Origin: Gallionellales bacterium GWA2_54_124
GTDB taxonomy: Bacteria > Pseudomonadota > Gammaproteobacteria > Burkholderiales > Gallionellaceae
NCBI GenBank assembly: GCA_001801025.1
Contig: MGWO01000007.1
Location: 558,001 to 622,000, forward strand
DNA: 64,000 bases
Direction: 5' to 3'
Shown here one piece after another: positions 8,989-17,585 of this stretch. Numbering within the stretch: position 1 is the stretch's first letter; every line of letters starts with the position of its first letter. The position numbers and the translations under genes are program-made. The notes under the pieces were generated by a model that saw nothing but the letters and a program-made list of their open reading frames with translations, made no database searches and had not been told where the DNA came from.

Positions 8989-10191
8989 ATGGAAAATTTA
9001 CAAACCAGTAACGATGTCCTTTTTATTTTGCTTGGCGCGATCATGGTGCTTGCGATGCATGCCGGATTTGCCTTTCTGGAATTAGGTACGGTACGAAAAA
9101 AAAATCAGGTCAATGCGCTGGTCAAGATTCTGACGGATTTCTCTGTATCGACGCTAGCCTATTTCTTCATTGGCTACCTCATCGCGTATGGGGCACATTT
9201 CTTTACCGGAGCAGAGCAACTGGTTCAGAAAAGTGGATACGAGCTGGTTAAATTCTTCTTTTTACTGACATTCGCCGCTGCCATTCCGGCGATCGTATCG
9301 GGCGGGATTGCTGAACGTGCGAAATTTAACCCGCAAATGGCCGCCACTTTTATGCTGGTCGGCTTCGTGTATCCGTTCTTTGAAGGCATCGCCTGGAATC
9401 ACCGCTTCGGCATTCAGGACTGGCTGCACACGAATTTTGGCGCTGAATTTCACGATTTCGCGGGCTCCGTGGTGGTGCATGCCGTGGGTGGCTGGATCGG
9501 ACTTGCGGCTGTGCTGCTGTTGGGTGCACGTCGCGGTCGCTATAACAAGGAAGGGCGCGTATCTGCGCATCCGCCTTCCAGTATTCCTTTTCTCGCGCTG
9601 GGGGCCTGGATCCTCACGGTCGGGTGGTTTGGTTTTAACGTGATGTCAGCACAAACCATCAGTAATATCAGCGGTCTGGTTGCAGTTAATTCACTGATGG
9701 CGATGGTCGGCGGTACGTTAGCTGCACTCTGGGTAGGAAAGAACGATCCGGGCTTCGTTCATAATGGCCCCTTAGCGGGGCTGGTCGCCGTGTGTGCCGG
9801 CTCGGATTTGATGCACCCGCTTGGTGCATTGGTGGTCGGGGGCGTGGCAGGCGGCTTGTTTGTGGTGATGTTTACCCTGACGCAAAACCGCTGGAAAATC
9901 GATGATGTGCTTGGGGTATGGCCGTTGCACGGTCTGTGCGGCGCATGGGGCGGTATAGCCGCAGGCATTTTTGGCCTCAAAGCGTTCGGCGGCATTGGGG
10001 GGGTTAGCTTTATGTCCCAGTTAATCGGCACTCTGATGGGCGTTGGCATCGCGTTTTCCGGCGGCTATCTGGTCTACGGTACGCTTAAGAAATTGGTCGG
10101 AATTCGCCTCGACGCAGAGGATGAGTTCAACGGCGCCGATTTGAGTATCCACAAAATCACTGCAACACCGGAGCGCGAATCCGGCTGGTAG
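8989..10191 (+). CDS. amt: Ammonium transporter (Amt family)
   Basis: Inner-membrane trimeric channel for ammonium uptake. The 400-residue protein begins directly with the first helix (no cleavable signal) and carries the family signature GFAFLELGTVRKKNQVNAL, DFAGSVVVHAVGGW (first pore histidine) and WPLHGLCGAWGG (second pore histidine). About eleven hydrophobic segments are visible. The gene is preceded by a sigma-54/NtrC control region and closed by its own terminator. No glnK gene is adjacent, although glnK-amt pairs are common; the PII partner must be encoded elsewhere. Confidence 0.96.
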   Translation: MENLQTSNDVLFILLGAIMVLAMHAGFAFLELGTVRKKNQVNALVKILTDFSVSTLAYFFIGYLIAYGAHFFTGAEQLVQKSGYELVKFFFLLTFAAAIPAIVSGGIAERAKFNPQMAATFMLVGFVYPFFEGIAWNHRFGIQDWLHTNFGAEFHDFAGSVVVHAVGGWIGLAAVLLLGARRGRYNKEGRVSAHPPSSIPFLALGAWILTVGWFGFNVMSAQTISNISGLVAVNSLMAMVGGTLAALWVGKNDPGFVHNGPLAGLVAVCAGSDLMHPLGALVVGGVAGGLFVVMFTLTQNRWKIDDVLGVWPLHGLCGAWGGIAAGIFGLKAFGGIGGVSFMSQLIGTLMGVGIAFSGGYLVYGTLKKLVGIRLDAEDEFNGADLSIHKITATPERESGW

Positions 10192-10252
10192 GTGATGCGT
10201 GTTTCGTGATGCTCTTGAACAGAATTGTTTAGTGCTTAAGTTTTAATTTATA

Positions 10253-10294
10253 ACGGCGACTATGGCTTGAAAGCTTGGTCGCTGTTTTTCTTTC
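10253..10294 (+). terminator. Terminator downstream of amt
   Basis: ACGGCGAC (10253-10260) pairs with GTCGCTGT (10278-10285) with one G-U pair, followed by a run rich in T (TGTTTTTCTTTC). The loop itself contains AAGCTT. It is a standard intrinsic terminator. Confidence 0.82.
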
Positions 10295-10398
10295 GCAAAA
10301 TGTTTTGTTGACGTCTGCACTTCGATTCCTGCTATTCGCGAAGGTCAGCTATCCGGCATCCAATTTTTGGAGTGGAACCTGCCACCTCTCTTTGCAGT

Positions 10399-10776
10399 TC
10401 AGCTTTGCCGTGCAGCCATGATTTTCGGCAGGTTCATTTCAATCCAGTCGGTGAGTGCTTCAACCTGTTGGCCGACCCCAAGCCCTAGCGGCGTTAATGA
10501 ATACTCCACATGCGGCGGCACCACGGGGTGCGATACCCGGTTGACGAAGCCGTCCTGTTCTAACTGTTGTAGCGTTTGCGCCAGCATTTTTTCGCTCACT
10601 TCCCCCACCTTGCGGCGTAACTCGCTGAAGCGGTGCGTTCCCTCCATGAGTGCGACCAGTATCAGCACGCCCCAGCGGCTGGTGACGTGCTTGAGAATTT
10701 CGCGCGAAGGACACTGCACGGCGAAGATTTCACCGCGTCGCATTTTTCTGGACAGGTGTTTGGTATCGGTTTGCAT
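10399..10776 (-). CDS. HxlR-family transcriptional regulator (QorR/YtfH-like)
   Basis: Small winged-helix repressor of the HxlR/MarR-like fold, 125 residues. Seen: the HxlR core SRWGVLILVALMEGTHRFSE with RFSELRRKVGEVSEKMLAQT and a wing region HPVVPPHVEYSLTPLG. A conserved-position cysteine (Cys22 in AVQCPSRE) matches the redox-sensing cysteine described in quinone/diamide-responsive HxlR proteins. It is divergent from qorB, the arrangement of E. coli ytfH/ytfG, so it probably represses qorB until electrophiles or quinones modify it (inference). Confidence 0.92.
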   Translation of the reverse strand: MQTDTKHLSRKMRRGEIFAVQCPSREILKHVTSRWGVLILVALMEGTHRFSELRRKVGEVSEKMLAQTLQQLEQDGFVNRVSHPVVPPHVEYSLTPLGLGVGQQVEALTDWIEMNLPKIMAARQS

Positions 10777-10781
10777 TTTTA

Positions 10782-10806
10782 TACTTACCTTTTAGTGCGT
10801 ACTTAC
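10782..10806. promoter_or_regulatory. Candidate HxlR operator in the divergent hxlR/qorB promoter
   Basis: The heptamer TACTTAC occurs at 10782-10788 and again at 10800-10806, an 18-bp spacing that puts both copies nearly on one helix face. They sit between the two divergent start codons, nearer to the regulator gene, where an autoregulatory operator is expected. Confidence 0.5.
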
Positions 10807-10873
10807 GAAAAGTTATTGTAACGGATATTCTTCGCATCCCCAACTTGATTAACAAACACAGAAAGGAAGCACC

Positions 10874-11722
10874 ATGATCGTCGTTACCGGAGCTACAGGA
10901 CAACTGGGCCGTTTGGTCATCGCATCGCTACTGAAGAAAACCGCTGCATCCAATATCGTTGCTGCGGTGCGCAATGTGGACAAAGCCCGTGACATTGCGG
11001 CGCTGGGGGTGCAAGTGCGCCAGGCCGACTATAGCCAGCCCGCAAGCTGGGATGCCGCACTGCAAGGCGCAGATAAAGTGCTGCTGATTTCCTCCAGTGA
11101 AATCGGACAGCGCACACAGCAGCACCGCAGCGTGATCGATGCCGCTAAACGCGCGGGCATCAAGCTGCTGGCCTACACCAGCGTATTGCATGCGGATACC
11201 TCGGTGCTGGGTTTGGCCACTGAGCATAAAGAAACAGAAGCGCTGCTCCGCGCATCCGGCGTGCCATTCGCATTGCTGCGTAACGGCTGGTACACCGAGA
11301 ACTATGTCGCTGGGATCCCTACCGCATTGGCATTAGGCGCGGTGTATGGCTGTACGGGTGATGGCCGCATCGCTTCCGCTGCCCGTGCCGACTACGCCGA
11401 AGCCGCCGCCGTTGTGCTGACCTCGGACAATCAGGCAGGCAGGATTTATGAGTTAGCGGGCGATACGACTTTCACCTTAAGCGAATTCGCCGCAGAAATT
11501 TCGCGTCAAGCTGGCCGCGCCATCGGCTATGTCAACCTGTCGGAAGCGGAATACAAAAATGCGCTGCTAGGCGCCGGGCTGCCGGAATTTCTCGCCGAAT
11601 TGCTGGCGAACTCCGATACCGGCGTATCGAAAGGCGCGCTGTTCGATACAGAAAAGCAACTGAGCAAACTCATCGGCAGAGCAACAACCCCATTGGCTGA
11701 GGTCGTCAAAGCGACGCTGTAA
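10874..11722 (+). CDS. qorB: NAD(P)H:quinone oxidoreductase 2-like protein (NmrA/SDR family)
   Basis: Atypical short-chain dehydrogenase of the NmrA group, likely reducing quinones with NADPH in the cytoplasm, as E. coli QorB/YtfG does. The nucleotide-binding loop TGATGQLG is at residues 5-12, LLISSSEIGQRTQQH lies where the family binds cofactor, and LRNGWYTENY is a QorB hallmark. The 282-residue length matches. AGAAAGGAAGC precedes the ATG. Divergent pairing with an HxlR regulator strengthens the assignment. Confidence 0.9.
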   Translation: MIVVTGATGQLGRLVIASLLKKTAASNIVAAVRNVDKARDIAALGVQVRQADYSQPASWDAALQGADKVLLISSSEIGQRTQQHRSVIDAAKRAGIKLLAYTSVLHADTSVLGLATEHKETEALLRASGVPFALLRNGWYTENYVAGIPTALALGAVYGCTGDGRIASAARADYAEAAAVVLTSDNQAGRIYELAGDTTFTLSEFAAEISRQAGRAIGYVNLSEAEYKNALLGAGLPEFLAELLANSDTGVSKGALFDTEKQLSKLIGRATTPLAEVVKATL

Positions 11723-11830
11723 GGAGGAGGGCAGGGGCCTGTCTGAGTCCTAAATTTTTTTGGGTAGCCGGTTTTTATTTGACTGAACGAGCCGTCTCAG
11801 TCGAAAACAGTCACTCAGCTGTTTAGTCGT

Positions 11831-11886
11831 GAAGCTCGGATCCGTTTCAGCTGTGTCGGAACCGTTCGAGCTTCGGGCTTTTTTCA
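11831..11886 (+). terminator. Long hairpin with T-tract downstream of qorB
   Basis: GAAGCTCG (11831-11838) pairs with CGAGCTTC (11867-11874); inside are TCCG/CGGA arms around the palindrome CAGCTG. The outer stem is followed by GGGCTTTTTT. It can serve as qorB terminator, although it lies 108 bp beyond the stop. Between are two further small inverted repeats (GACTGA/TCAGTC, AAACAG/CTGTTT). Confidence 0.62.
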
Positions 11887-11951
11887 AGCCTTAAAAAATT
11901 AACTGAGTGTGTTTAACGTAAGCAATTGATTGATGTGGGTTACGCTTTGGT

Positions 11952-12488
11952 TTACGCGCTCACCGCACGCATCCTGTCAATTTTCTCGATAACCGCCTGA
12001 TACAGATCATGGTCTGAATCAGGGTTGTTGCGGTCCGGATGGTGGGAACTACGGATCTTTTTCAGCTTCGTCATGCAATCTGGCAGGTCATGTACCCGGG
12101 TTACCCGGTCACCGTTTTTGTCCATCATGCGCTGAAGCTCAGCCTCTGCGCTTTCGCGGGTGTCATATAACGTCTTACTGCCCAGACGCCAGCCATCCTG
12201 ATTCTTGCGCGGGGATAGCTTTTCCGTACCATCAAACCAGAACCATTTGCCGGTATCGGGATCCTGTTCGAAATCAATGGTGGTGATGGTGTAGGTGTAA
12301 ACGGGCGGCTCGATGTCCAGGGCGAATAAATTGACGACCTTGCCGACCGTTCCCACCGTCGCCAGATAATACGCGCCTGCTTCATGCGGGCGGAACGCGC
12401 TGCTGTGCGTTGGGACAAGCTGGCTGTTGTTGCCTGATGCGTTCATTTCAGCCATGCGTTTGAGTGCTTTGCGTTGTGCGTTTGTCAC
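11952..12488 (-). CDS. Unrecognised protein with a C-terminal J-domain-like HPD motif (phage-remnant region)
   Basis: I do not recognise the N-terminal two thirds. The last about 45 residues contain KKIRSSHHPDRNNPDSDHDL and then YQAVIEKIDRM, which resembles helices II-III of DnaJ domains with the HPD tripeptide that activates Hsp70. Helix I is not evident, and J-domains are usually N-terminal. The open frame begins at 12587, but the GTG at 12488 has a GGAG site 8 nt upstream and gives 178 residues (MTNAQRKALKRMAEM...). The gene lies downstream, on the same strand, of a candidate structured RNA with its own terminator, a layout found in phage immunity regions. Function unknown. Confidence 0.55.
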   Translation of the reverse strand: MTNAQRKALKRMAEMNASGNNSQLVPTHSSAFRPHEAGAYYLATVGTVGKVVNLFALDIEPPVYTYTITTIDFEQDPDTGKWFWFDGTEKLSPRKNQDGWRLGSKTLYDTRESAEAELQRMMDKNGDRVTRVHDLPDCMTKLKKIRSSHHPDRNNPDSDHDLYQAVIEKIDRMRAVSA

Positions 12489-12645
12489 GGGTATTGCTCC
12501 ATAATATGAGTTGAAATCCACGGGGGTTCCCTGTTCGCTGAAGGGATCACCCCTGCGGGGCTGCCAAAACAGCGTCGACGCGATCATGTCTTGCGTTCGT
12601 CGTTTTGTGCTATTCGTCGCTGGCGGTCAGGGACTGATCCGCGTT

Positions 12646-12791
12646 AAAAAACAAAAGGCCACCTCAAAGGATGGCCTGATTGTTTGTTATGTCTGACTCC
12701 CCGGTGGGCTATGAAACTACGGCCTGCGAATTAACGGTCGCATTCATAAGTCACTACCGGGGCATCAGTCAATTAAATCAATTAAATCAGA
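12646..12791 (-). ncRNA. Candidate structured antisense-type RNA (C4/P4-CI-like layout)
   Basis: Read on the minus strand: a perfect TATAAT -10 box (12803-12798), a predicted start near 12791, a nested hairpin, and an intrinsic terminator. The hairpin has three stems: 12699-12705/12756-12762 (7 bp, CCCCGGT/ACCGGGG), 12710-12715/12743-12748 (6 bp) and 12725-12729/12738-12742 (5 bp, 8-nt loop). The terminator is AGGCCA/TGGCCT (12656-12661/12672-12677) with a T-rich run over 12655-12646. A short structured RNA ending just before a phage-like gene is how C4 RNA of phages P1/P7 and CI RNA of P4 are organised. The family name is a suggestion, not a match I can verify. Confidence 0.55.
12656..12677 (-). 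terminator. Intrinsic terminator of the candidate minus-strand RNA
   Basis: The stem AGGCCA/TGGCCT encloses a smaller CCT/AGG pair. On the minus strand it is followed by TTTTGTTTTTT (plus 12655-12646). It separates the structured RNA from the minus-strand gene starting at 12488. Confidence 0.75.
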
Positions 12792-12803
12792 TGTCTGATT
12801 ATA

Positions 12804-13332
12804 CTGCACCTGATGCAAATATGCTGGATATTGCCAGGTCTCGTGCAGACAATAACAAAAGCTGCCGTAGCCTATTTTCAGTCAGCTGTGTTACGAGCTT
12901 CAAAAAGATGGCTTTAGATCTATTTCATATAGAGCCAAAAATAGTCAGGCTCGCTGCGCAGAGCTCACCGATTGACCATTGACTTCACCTGCAATCATGG
13001 GCAACGACTAGCCTGTCAAATCCTGCCGGAAATTCGTGACCAAGTGGTTAGGCTGGCTGCCTTAGTACTCGAATAGCTTGTTTGGCTCGCTGGCGTCCAT
13101 AAAAAGTATTAGGGGTTTCCGGACGAGGCTATCTTCATAAAAGTTCATCGTTCATATCATACTGAATTTGATTGACCAGATGTGCCGCTTTGCTGCAAGA
13201 TGGCTACAGGTATGAGCTACAAGCGTTCAGTCAATTTTGGAATGCGTTTTTATCGTGACGTCTGTCATTCTGGCTTGTGCCGCAAACGGCAATCGTTTTT
13301 CTGCGTTTACTCAACAGGTATCGATCTTCAAA
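12804..13332. other. Intergenic stretch without a supported gene
   Basis: About 530 bp between the candidate RNA promoter and the binding-protein gene. Short open frames are present, but none has a ribosome-binding site or a recognisable product. Base composition is more mixed than in flanking genes. It probably contains the promoter of the 13333 gene; I could not identify convincing -35/-10 elements. Confidence 0.5.
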
Positions 13333-14580
13333 ATGCAATGCACGGAATGTCCAAAAATAAGTTTGGTAAGTGTTGTTTTTGCGATGCTTACGCTGTTGAT
13401 CATCGCGCTGTTGTACCTCCAGCAAGGTCAGGCTAAACCCAAACTGAAAATTGGTGTGTTGCATTCCCTGACAGGCACCATGGCGACCAGTGAAAGGCCT
13501 TTGGTTGATGCTTTGCGGCTGGCGGTCGAAGAAGAAAATCAAACGGGTGGAGTTGACGGTCGACAGATCGAAATAGTGGTTGCCGATTGCCGTTCCGATG
13601 CTGATTACTGCGCGCAACAAGCGGAAAAACTGATCACTCAGGATGGGGTGAAAGCCTTGTTTGGTTGCTGGACATCGGCATGTCGAAAAGCGGTAAAACC
13701 GGTCATCGAAAAGCACCATCATCTGTTGTTTTATCCGGTGCAATACGAGGGGCTAGAGCAATCGCCCGACATTATTTACACCGGTGCGGCACCCAACCAG
13801 CAAATTATTCCTATGGCGTTGTGGGCGTTGCAAAATACCGGTAATCGCTTCTATCTGATCGGTTCCGATTACATTTTTCCGCGCACGGCTAACCTGATGG
13901 TAAAAGACGTGCTGCTGGCGCAAGGCGGCAAGTTGCTGGGCGAGCGATATGTGCCTCTGGGTTCGGGTGATTTGGCGCTGGCTGTTAAGGAGATTGCCGC
14001 GCTGCATCCCGATTTTGTTATCAACACGCTCAATGGTGACAGCAATCAGCAATTTTTCCGTGAGCTGCGTGAAGCGGGTATTTCATCTGAAACAACACCT
14101 GTGTTTTCTACCAGTATCGCCGAAGTCGAGTTGGCGGCGATGGGTGCGGAATGGATGGCGGGACATTACGCTGCATGGAACTATTTTCAGAGTTTGCCGA
14201 CGCCAGAAAATAAAAAATTTGTGGCGCGTTTCAAGCAGCGATTTGGCGCAGATCGTGTGCTGGATGATCCGATGGAGGCTTCATATATTGGCGTGAAACT
14301 TTGGGTCGAAGCGATGCGCAGCTTAAAAACTGACAATCTTTCCTCGGTTAAAATCACACTGGCGCAGCAAACTTATCTGGCGCCTGAAGGGATTGTGGCT
14401 GTTGATCATGACAACCGGCATTTATGGAAAGCTGCCTATATCGGTCGGGCGGGCGCAGATGGTCAATTTGAAATTATCTGGCGTTCTGAAAAACCGTTAC
14501 AGCCTGCGCCCTTTCCCGGCTATCGCAGTCGTGCAGAATGGCTCGTTATGCAGCGCGGACTGCCGGAAGTGCAGCCATGA
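13333..14580 (+). CDS. Periplasmic UrtA/AmiC-like substrate-binding protein paired with a c-di-GMP enzyme
   Basis: Type I periplasmic binding protein of the urea/short-chain amide family (UrtA, FmdD, AmiC). Seen: IGVLHSLTGTMATSERPL, LFGCWTSACRKAVKPV and FYPVQYEGLEQSPDIIYTGA, the typical ligand-site blocks of UrtA-like proteins. One N-terminal hydrophobic segment (residues about 9-29) serves as signal peptide or anchor. The start is uncertain: the frame opens at 13237, ATG 13333 gives the best signal, and ATG 13381 is possible. No permease or ATPase genes are near. The stop overlaps the next gene in ATGA, so the two are coupled, and the protein probably delivers a ligand signal to that sensor rather than feeding a transporter. 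Confidence 0.82.
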   Translation: MQCTECPKISLVSVVFAMLTLLIIALLYLQQGQAKPKLKIGVLHSLTGTMATSERPLVDALRLAVEEENQTGGVDGRQIEIVVADCRSDADYCAQQAEKLITQDGVKALFGCWTSACRKAVKPVIEKHHHLLFYPVQYEGLEQSPDIIYTGAAPNQQIIPMALWALQNTGNRFYLIGSDYIFPRTANLMVKDVLLAQGGKLLGERYVPLGSGDLALAVKEIAALHPDFVINTLNGDSNQQFFRELREAGISSETTPVFSTSIAEVELAAMGAEWMAGHYAAWNYFQSLPTPENKKFVARFKQRFGADRVLDDPMEASYIGVKLWVEAMRSLKTDNLSSVKITLAQQTYLAPEGIVAVDHDNRHLWKAAYIGRAGADGQFEIIWRSEKPLQPAPFPGYRSRAEWLVMQRGLPEVQP

Positions 14581-17500
14581 GGCAGATGTTCAGGCTAAAA
14601 AATCTCACGATTACCTGGCGGCTGGTGCTTTGGTTTGTGGTTGTTGCCCTCATGCCGCTGACTTTGTTTGGTTACTTGAGTCTGGAAAAGAGCGGGGAAG
14701 CCTTACGCTACGAAACGCTGATGCGCTTAAATCTTTTATCTGACAAGAAAACGCTGGAAATTAAAACTTATCTCGCTGAGCGTCGTGAAGATGCGTGGTT
14801 GTTGTCGCGCAGTAAATTAGTCGACGAAGCGATGCCGGTTTTATTGCATGCTTACTCACAACATGGGAGTCGTTCGGCGCAATACCTGAATGCTGCTAAA
14901 CCCTTTCAACGTAGTTTTGCCGCCTATATTGGCAGTGGCGACAGTACGCTTTTTTACGATGTATTTTTGATTACGCCCAAAGGTGAAATTATCTTCACCT
15001 ACCAGCATGAGGCTGATTTTGCCACCAATCTGATCAGCGGTCCTTACCGGGAAACCGGCTTAGCCCGGGTATTTAACCAGTCGCGTATGACGCTGGAAAG
15101 CGGTATTTCCGATATAGAGAAATATGCGCCCTCGAGAGCGAAAGCTGCATTTATCAGTGTGCCGATTATCCGTGACGGTGTATTGCTGGGTGTGCTGGCT
15201 TTTCAGCTCGATACGCAGCGGATTTATCATGTCGCAAGTGACAGTGTGGGATTGGGTAAAACGGGCGAAACGGTTATCTCTACTTACTATGATACTCAGC
15301 ACGTCATGTATATTGCACCTCTCCAACGTGAGATTGAGCTCGACTTATTTAAACCGAGGGATTTTGGTCTGGTCCCTTTGCCGATGCGTCAAGCGCTCTC
15401 GGGAATTCAATCCGGCGGCATTGTGGAGGACTATCGCGGTGTTAAAGTGCTGGCTGCCTGGCGATACTTGCCGGAATTGCGCTGGGGGATGGTAGTTAAA
15501 ATTGATGCCGATGAGGTGTTTGTACCTCTGTACCAGCAACGAAAAAATTTGCTGGGAATTTTGTTGGCTTTGGCGGTGCTGGGGGGATTGGTTGCGTTTT
15601 TATTGGGTCACCAGCTCGTTACGCGCATTAAACGTTTTTCATCTACTGCGGATGAAATTGCCCGGGGCGATTTAAGCCGGCGAGTTGAGGAATCAGGCTC
15701 AGATGAAATTGGTACGCTGGCGCAAAATTTCAACCGCATGACTGAAAACCTGCAAATCTCGTATCGTTCGCTGGAATGGCGTGTGGATGAGCGCACGCGC
15801 GAGTTGCAAGTGAGCAACGAGCAACTTCAGGAAGAAATTATCGAGCGTGAGCATATTGAAAAAGCCTTACGTGATGCGCAGGAACATTTACGCATTGCCG
15901 CGACCACGTTTGAAACGCATGAAGCGATTTTGATTACCGATGTGCGCGCGAATATCATCCGTGTTAATCAAGCGTTTCAAGACACGACGGGCTATTGTGC
16001 GGAAGAGGTGCTGGGAAAAAATCCGAGTTTTTTAAGCTCGGGGTGTCAGGACAGTGCGTTCTATGCCGAAATGTGGCAGCAGCTGCTTGCTAATGGTACA
16101 TGGTCTGGCGAGTTGTGGGACAGGCATAAGGACGGGCATATTTATCCAAAAAATCTGACGATTACCGCAGTCAAAAATATACTGGGTGAGACGACTGAAT
16201 ATGTCAGTATTTTTAGCGATATCAGCGAGCGAAAACGGGCGGAAGAAGAGATACGTAATCTTGCTTTTTACGATGTGCTCACGCAATTGCCTAACCGGCG
16301 CCTGTTGCTGGACCGGCTGCATCTGGCGTTGTCGGTTTCAGCGCGCAGCGGCTTGTATGGCGCCGTATTGTTCCTCGATATGGATCGGTTCAAGAGGCTC
16401 AACGATACGTTGGGGCACGGGTGCGGCGACTTGTTGTTAATCGAAGTGGCTGAACGCATTCGCTTCTGTGTGCGTGAAGTCGATACCGTGGCACGCTTTG
16501 GCGGTGACGAGTTTGTTATTCTGCTGGAAGAGGTCGGAAAAAATGCCGATGAGGCTTCGCAAAAAGCCGCCCTGATCGCAGAAAAAATTCGGGCAGCCTT
16601 GTCGGTGCCTTACAAAATTAAAGAACACGAATATCACAGCTCCCCCAGTATCGGCGTGAACTTATATTGTGGTAACGGGAGTGCAGTCGAGGACTTGCTC
16701 AAACATGCCGATATGGCAATGTATGAAGCGAAGGAGTCGGGACGAAATGCGGTGCGATTTTTTGACCCTGTCATGCAACATTCTGTTTCCGAGCGCGCCT
16801 CGCTTGAGGCGGATCTGCACCGCGCGGTGCCAGAGCGGCAGTTGGAGTTGTATTATCAGGTTCAGGTGGGCAGGAATCAGCACTCGTTGGGTGCGGAAGC
16901 GCTGGTGCGCTGGATACATCCGACACGCGGTATGGTTTCGCCCGCGCAATTTATTCCGTTAGCGGAAGAAAGTATTTTGATTATTGAACTGGGCGATTGG
17001 GTGCTGGATGCGGCGTGCAGGCAACTGGCGATATGGTCTGAAACGGATCTGACGCGCCATTTGACGCTGGCGGTCAATGTTAGCGGGAAGCAATTCAAGC
17101 AACGCGATTTTGTGGAAAAAGTCGCCCGTATTTTACAGGTGCATCAGGTGGATGCCTCGCGCCTAAAGTTGGAGTTGACTGAAAGCGTCGTGCTGAATGA
17201 TGTTACTGATGTCATCAGTAAAATGCAGGCATTGAAAGCCCTGCGGGTTAGATTGTCGATGGATGATTTCGGTACCGGTTATTCTTCTCTGTCTTATTTG
17301 AAACAGCTTCCGCTCGATCAAATTAAAATCGACCAAAGTTTTGTCCGCGACATGACCTTCGATCAAAACGATGCCGTTATGGTGCAAACCATTATTGATA
17401 TGGCAAAAAACTTTGGTCTGAATGTGATTGCCGAAGGTGTGGAAACGGAAGCGCAAAAAATATTGCTGGAACAATTGGGCTGCCTAAATTATCAAGGGTA

Positions 17501-17585
17501 CCTATTCAGTAAACCGTTGCCGATTGCCCGGTTTGAAGCATTGCTCAAGGAAAATTGTAAGCTAAGGGATGTCGCTTGTGGTTAG
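14577..17585 (+). CDS. Membrane sensor diguanylate cyclase/phosphodiesterase (Cache-HAMP-PAS-GGDEF-EAL)
   Basis: A 1002-residue signalling protein controlling c-di-GMP. Order: membrane helix about 14-34; periplasmic Cache-type domain about 40-320; second helix about 322-344; HAMP; a coiled-coil stretch ending about 430; PAS about 435-555; GGDEF with intact RFGGDEF (active motif 642-646); EAL with EALVRW (774 onward). The EAL domain also has NVSGKQF, LELTESV, DDFGTGYSSLSYLK and AEGVETEAQ, so its catalytic residues look complete. Both activities may therefore exist. The start at 14577 overlaps the stop of the binding-protein gene (ATGA). The 3' end overlaps the convergent neighbour by 4 bp. Confidence 0.93.
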   Translation: MRQMFRLKNLTITWRLVLWFVVVALMPLTLFGYLSLEKSGEALRYETLMRLNLLSDKKTLEIKTYLAERREDAWLLSRSKLVDEAMPVLLHAYSQHGSRSAQYLNAAKPFQRSFAAYIGSGDSTLFYDVFLITPKGEIIFTYQHEADFATNLISGPYRETGLARVFNQSRMTLESGISDIEKYAPSRAKAAFISVPIIRDGVLLGVLAFQLDTQRIYHVASDSVGLGKTGETVISTYYDTQHVMYIAPLQREIELDLFKPRDFGLVPLPMRQALSGIQSGGIVEDYRGVKVLAAWRYLPELRWGMVVKIDADEVFVPLYQQRKNLLGILLALAVLGGLVAFLLGHQLVTRIKRFSSTADEIARGDLSRRVEESGSDEIGTLAQNFNRMTENLQISYRSLEWRVDERTRELQVSNEQLQEEIIEREHIEKALRDAQEHLRIAATTFETHEAILITDVRANIIRVNQAFQDTTGYCAEEVLGKNPSFLSSGCQDSAFYAEMWQQLLANGTWSGELWDRHKDGHIYPKNLTITAVKNILGETTEYVSIFSDISERKRAEEEIRNLAFYDVLTQLPNRRLLLDRLHLALSVSARSGLYGAVLFLDMDRFKRLNDTLGHGCGDLLLIEVAERIRFCVREVDTVARFGGDEFVILLEEVGKNADEASQKAALIAEKIRAALSVPYKIKEHEYHSSPSIGVNLYCGNGSAVEDLLKHADMAMYEAKESGRNAVRFFDPVMQHSVSERASLEADLHRAVPERQLELYYQVQVGRNQHSLGAEALVRWIHPTRGMVSPAQFIPLAEESILIIELGDWVLDAACRQLAIWSETDLTRHLTLAVNVSGKQFKQRDFVEKVARILQVHQVDASRLKLELTESVVLNDVTDVISKMQALKALRVRLSMDDFGTGYSSLSYLKQLPLDQIKIDQSFVRDMTFDQNDAVMVQTIIDMAKNFGLNVIAEGVETEAQKILLEQLGCLNYQGYLFSKPLPIARFEALLKENCKLRDVACG

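Noticed and set aside
10367-10795. Plus-strand frame over the HxlR gene
   Set aside because: The minus-strand frame has the complete HxlR domain; the plus frame has no recognised features.
12680-12982. Plus-strand 100-codon open frame over the candidate RNA
   Set aside because: It covers the stems of the structured element, has no ribosome-binding site, and shows no protein-like features; more likely a by-product of the RNA sequence.
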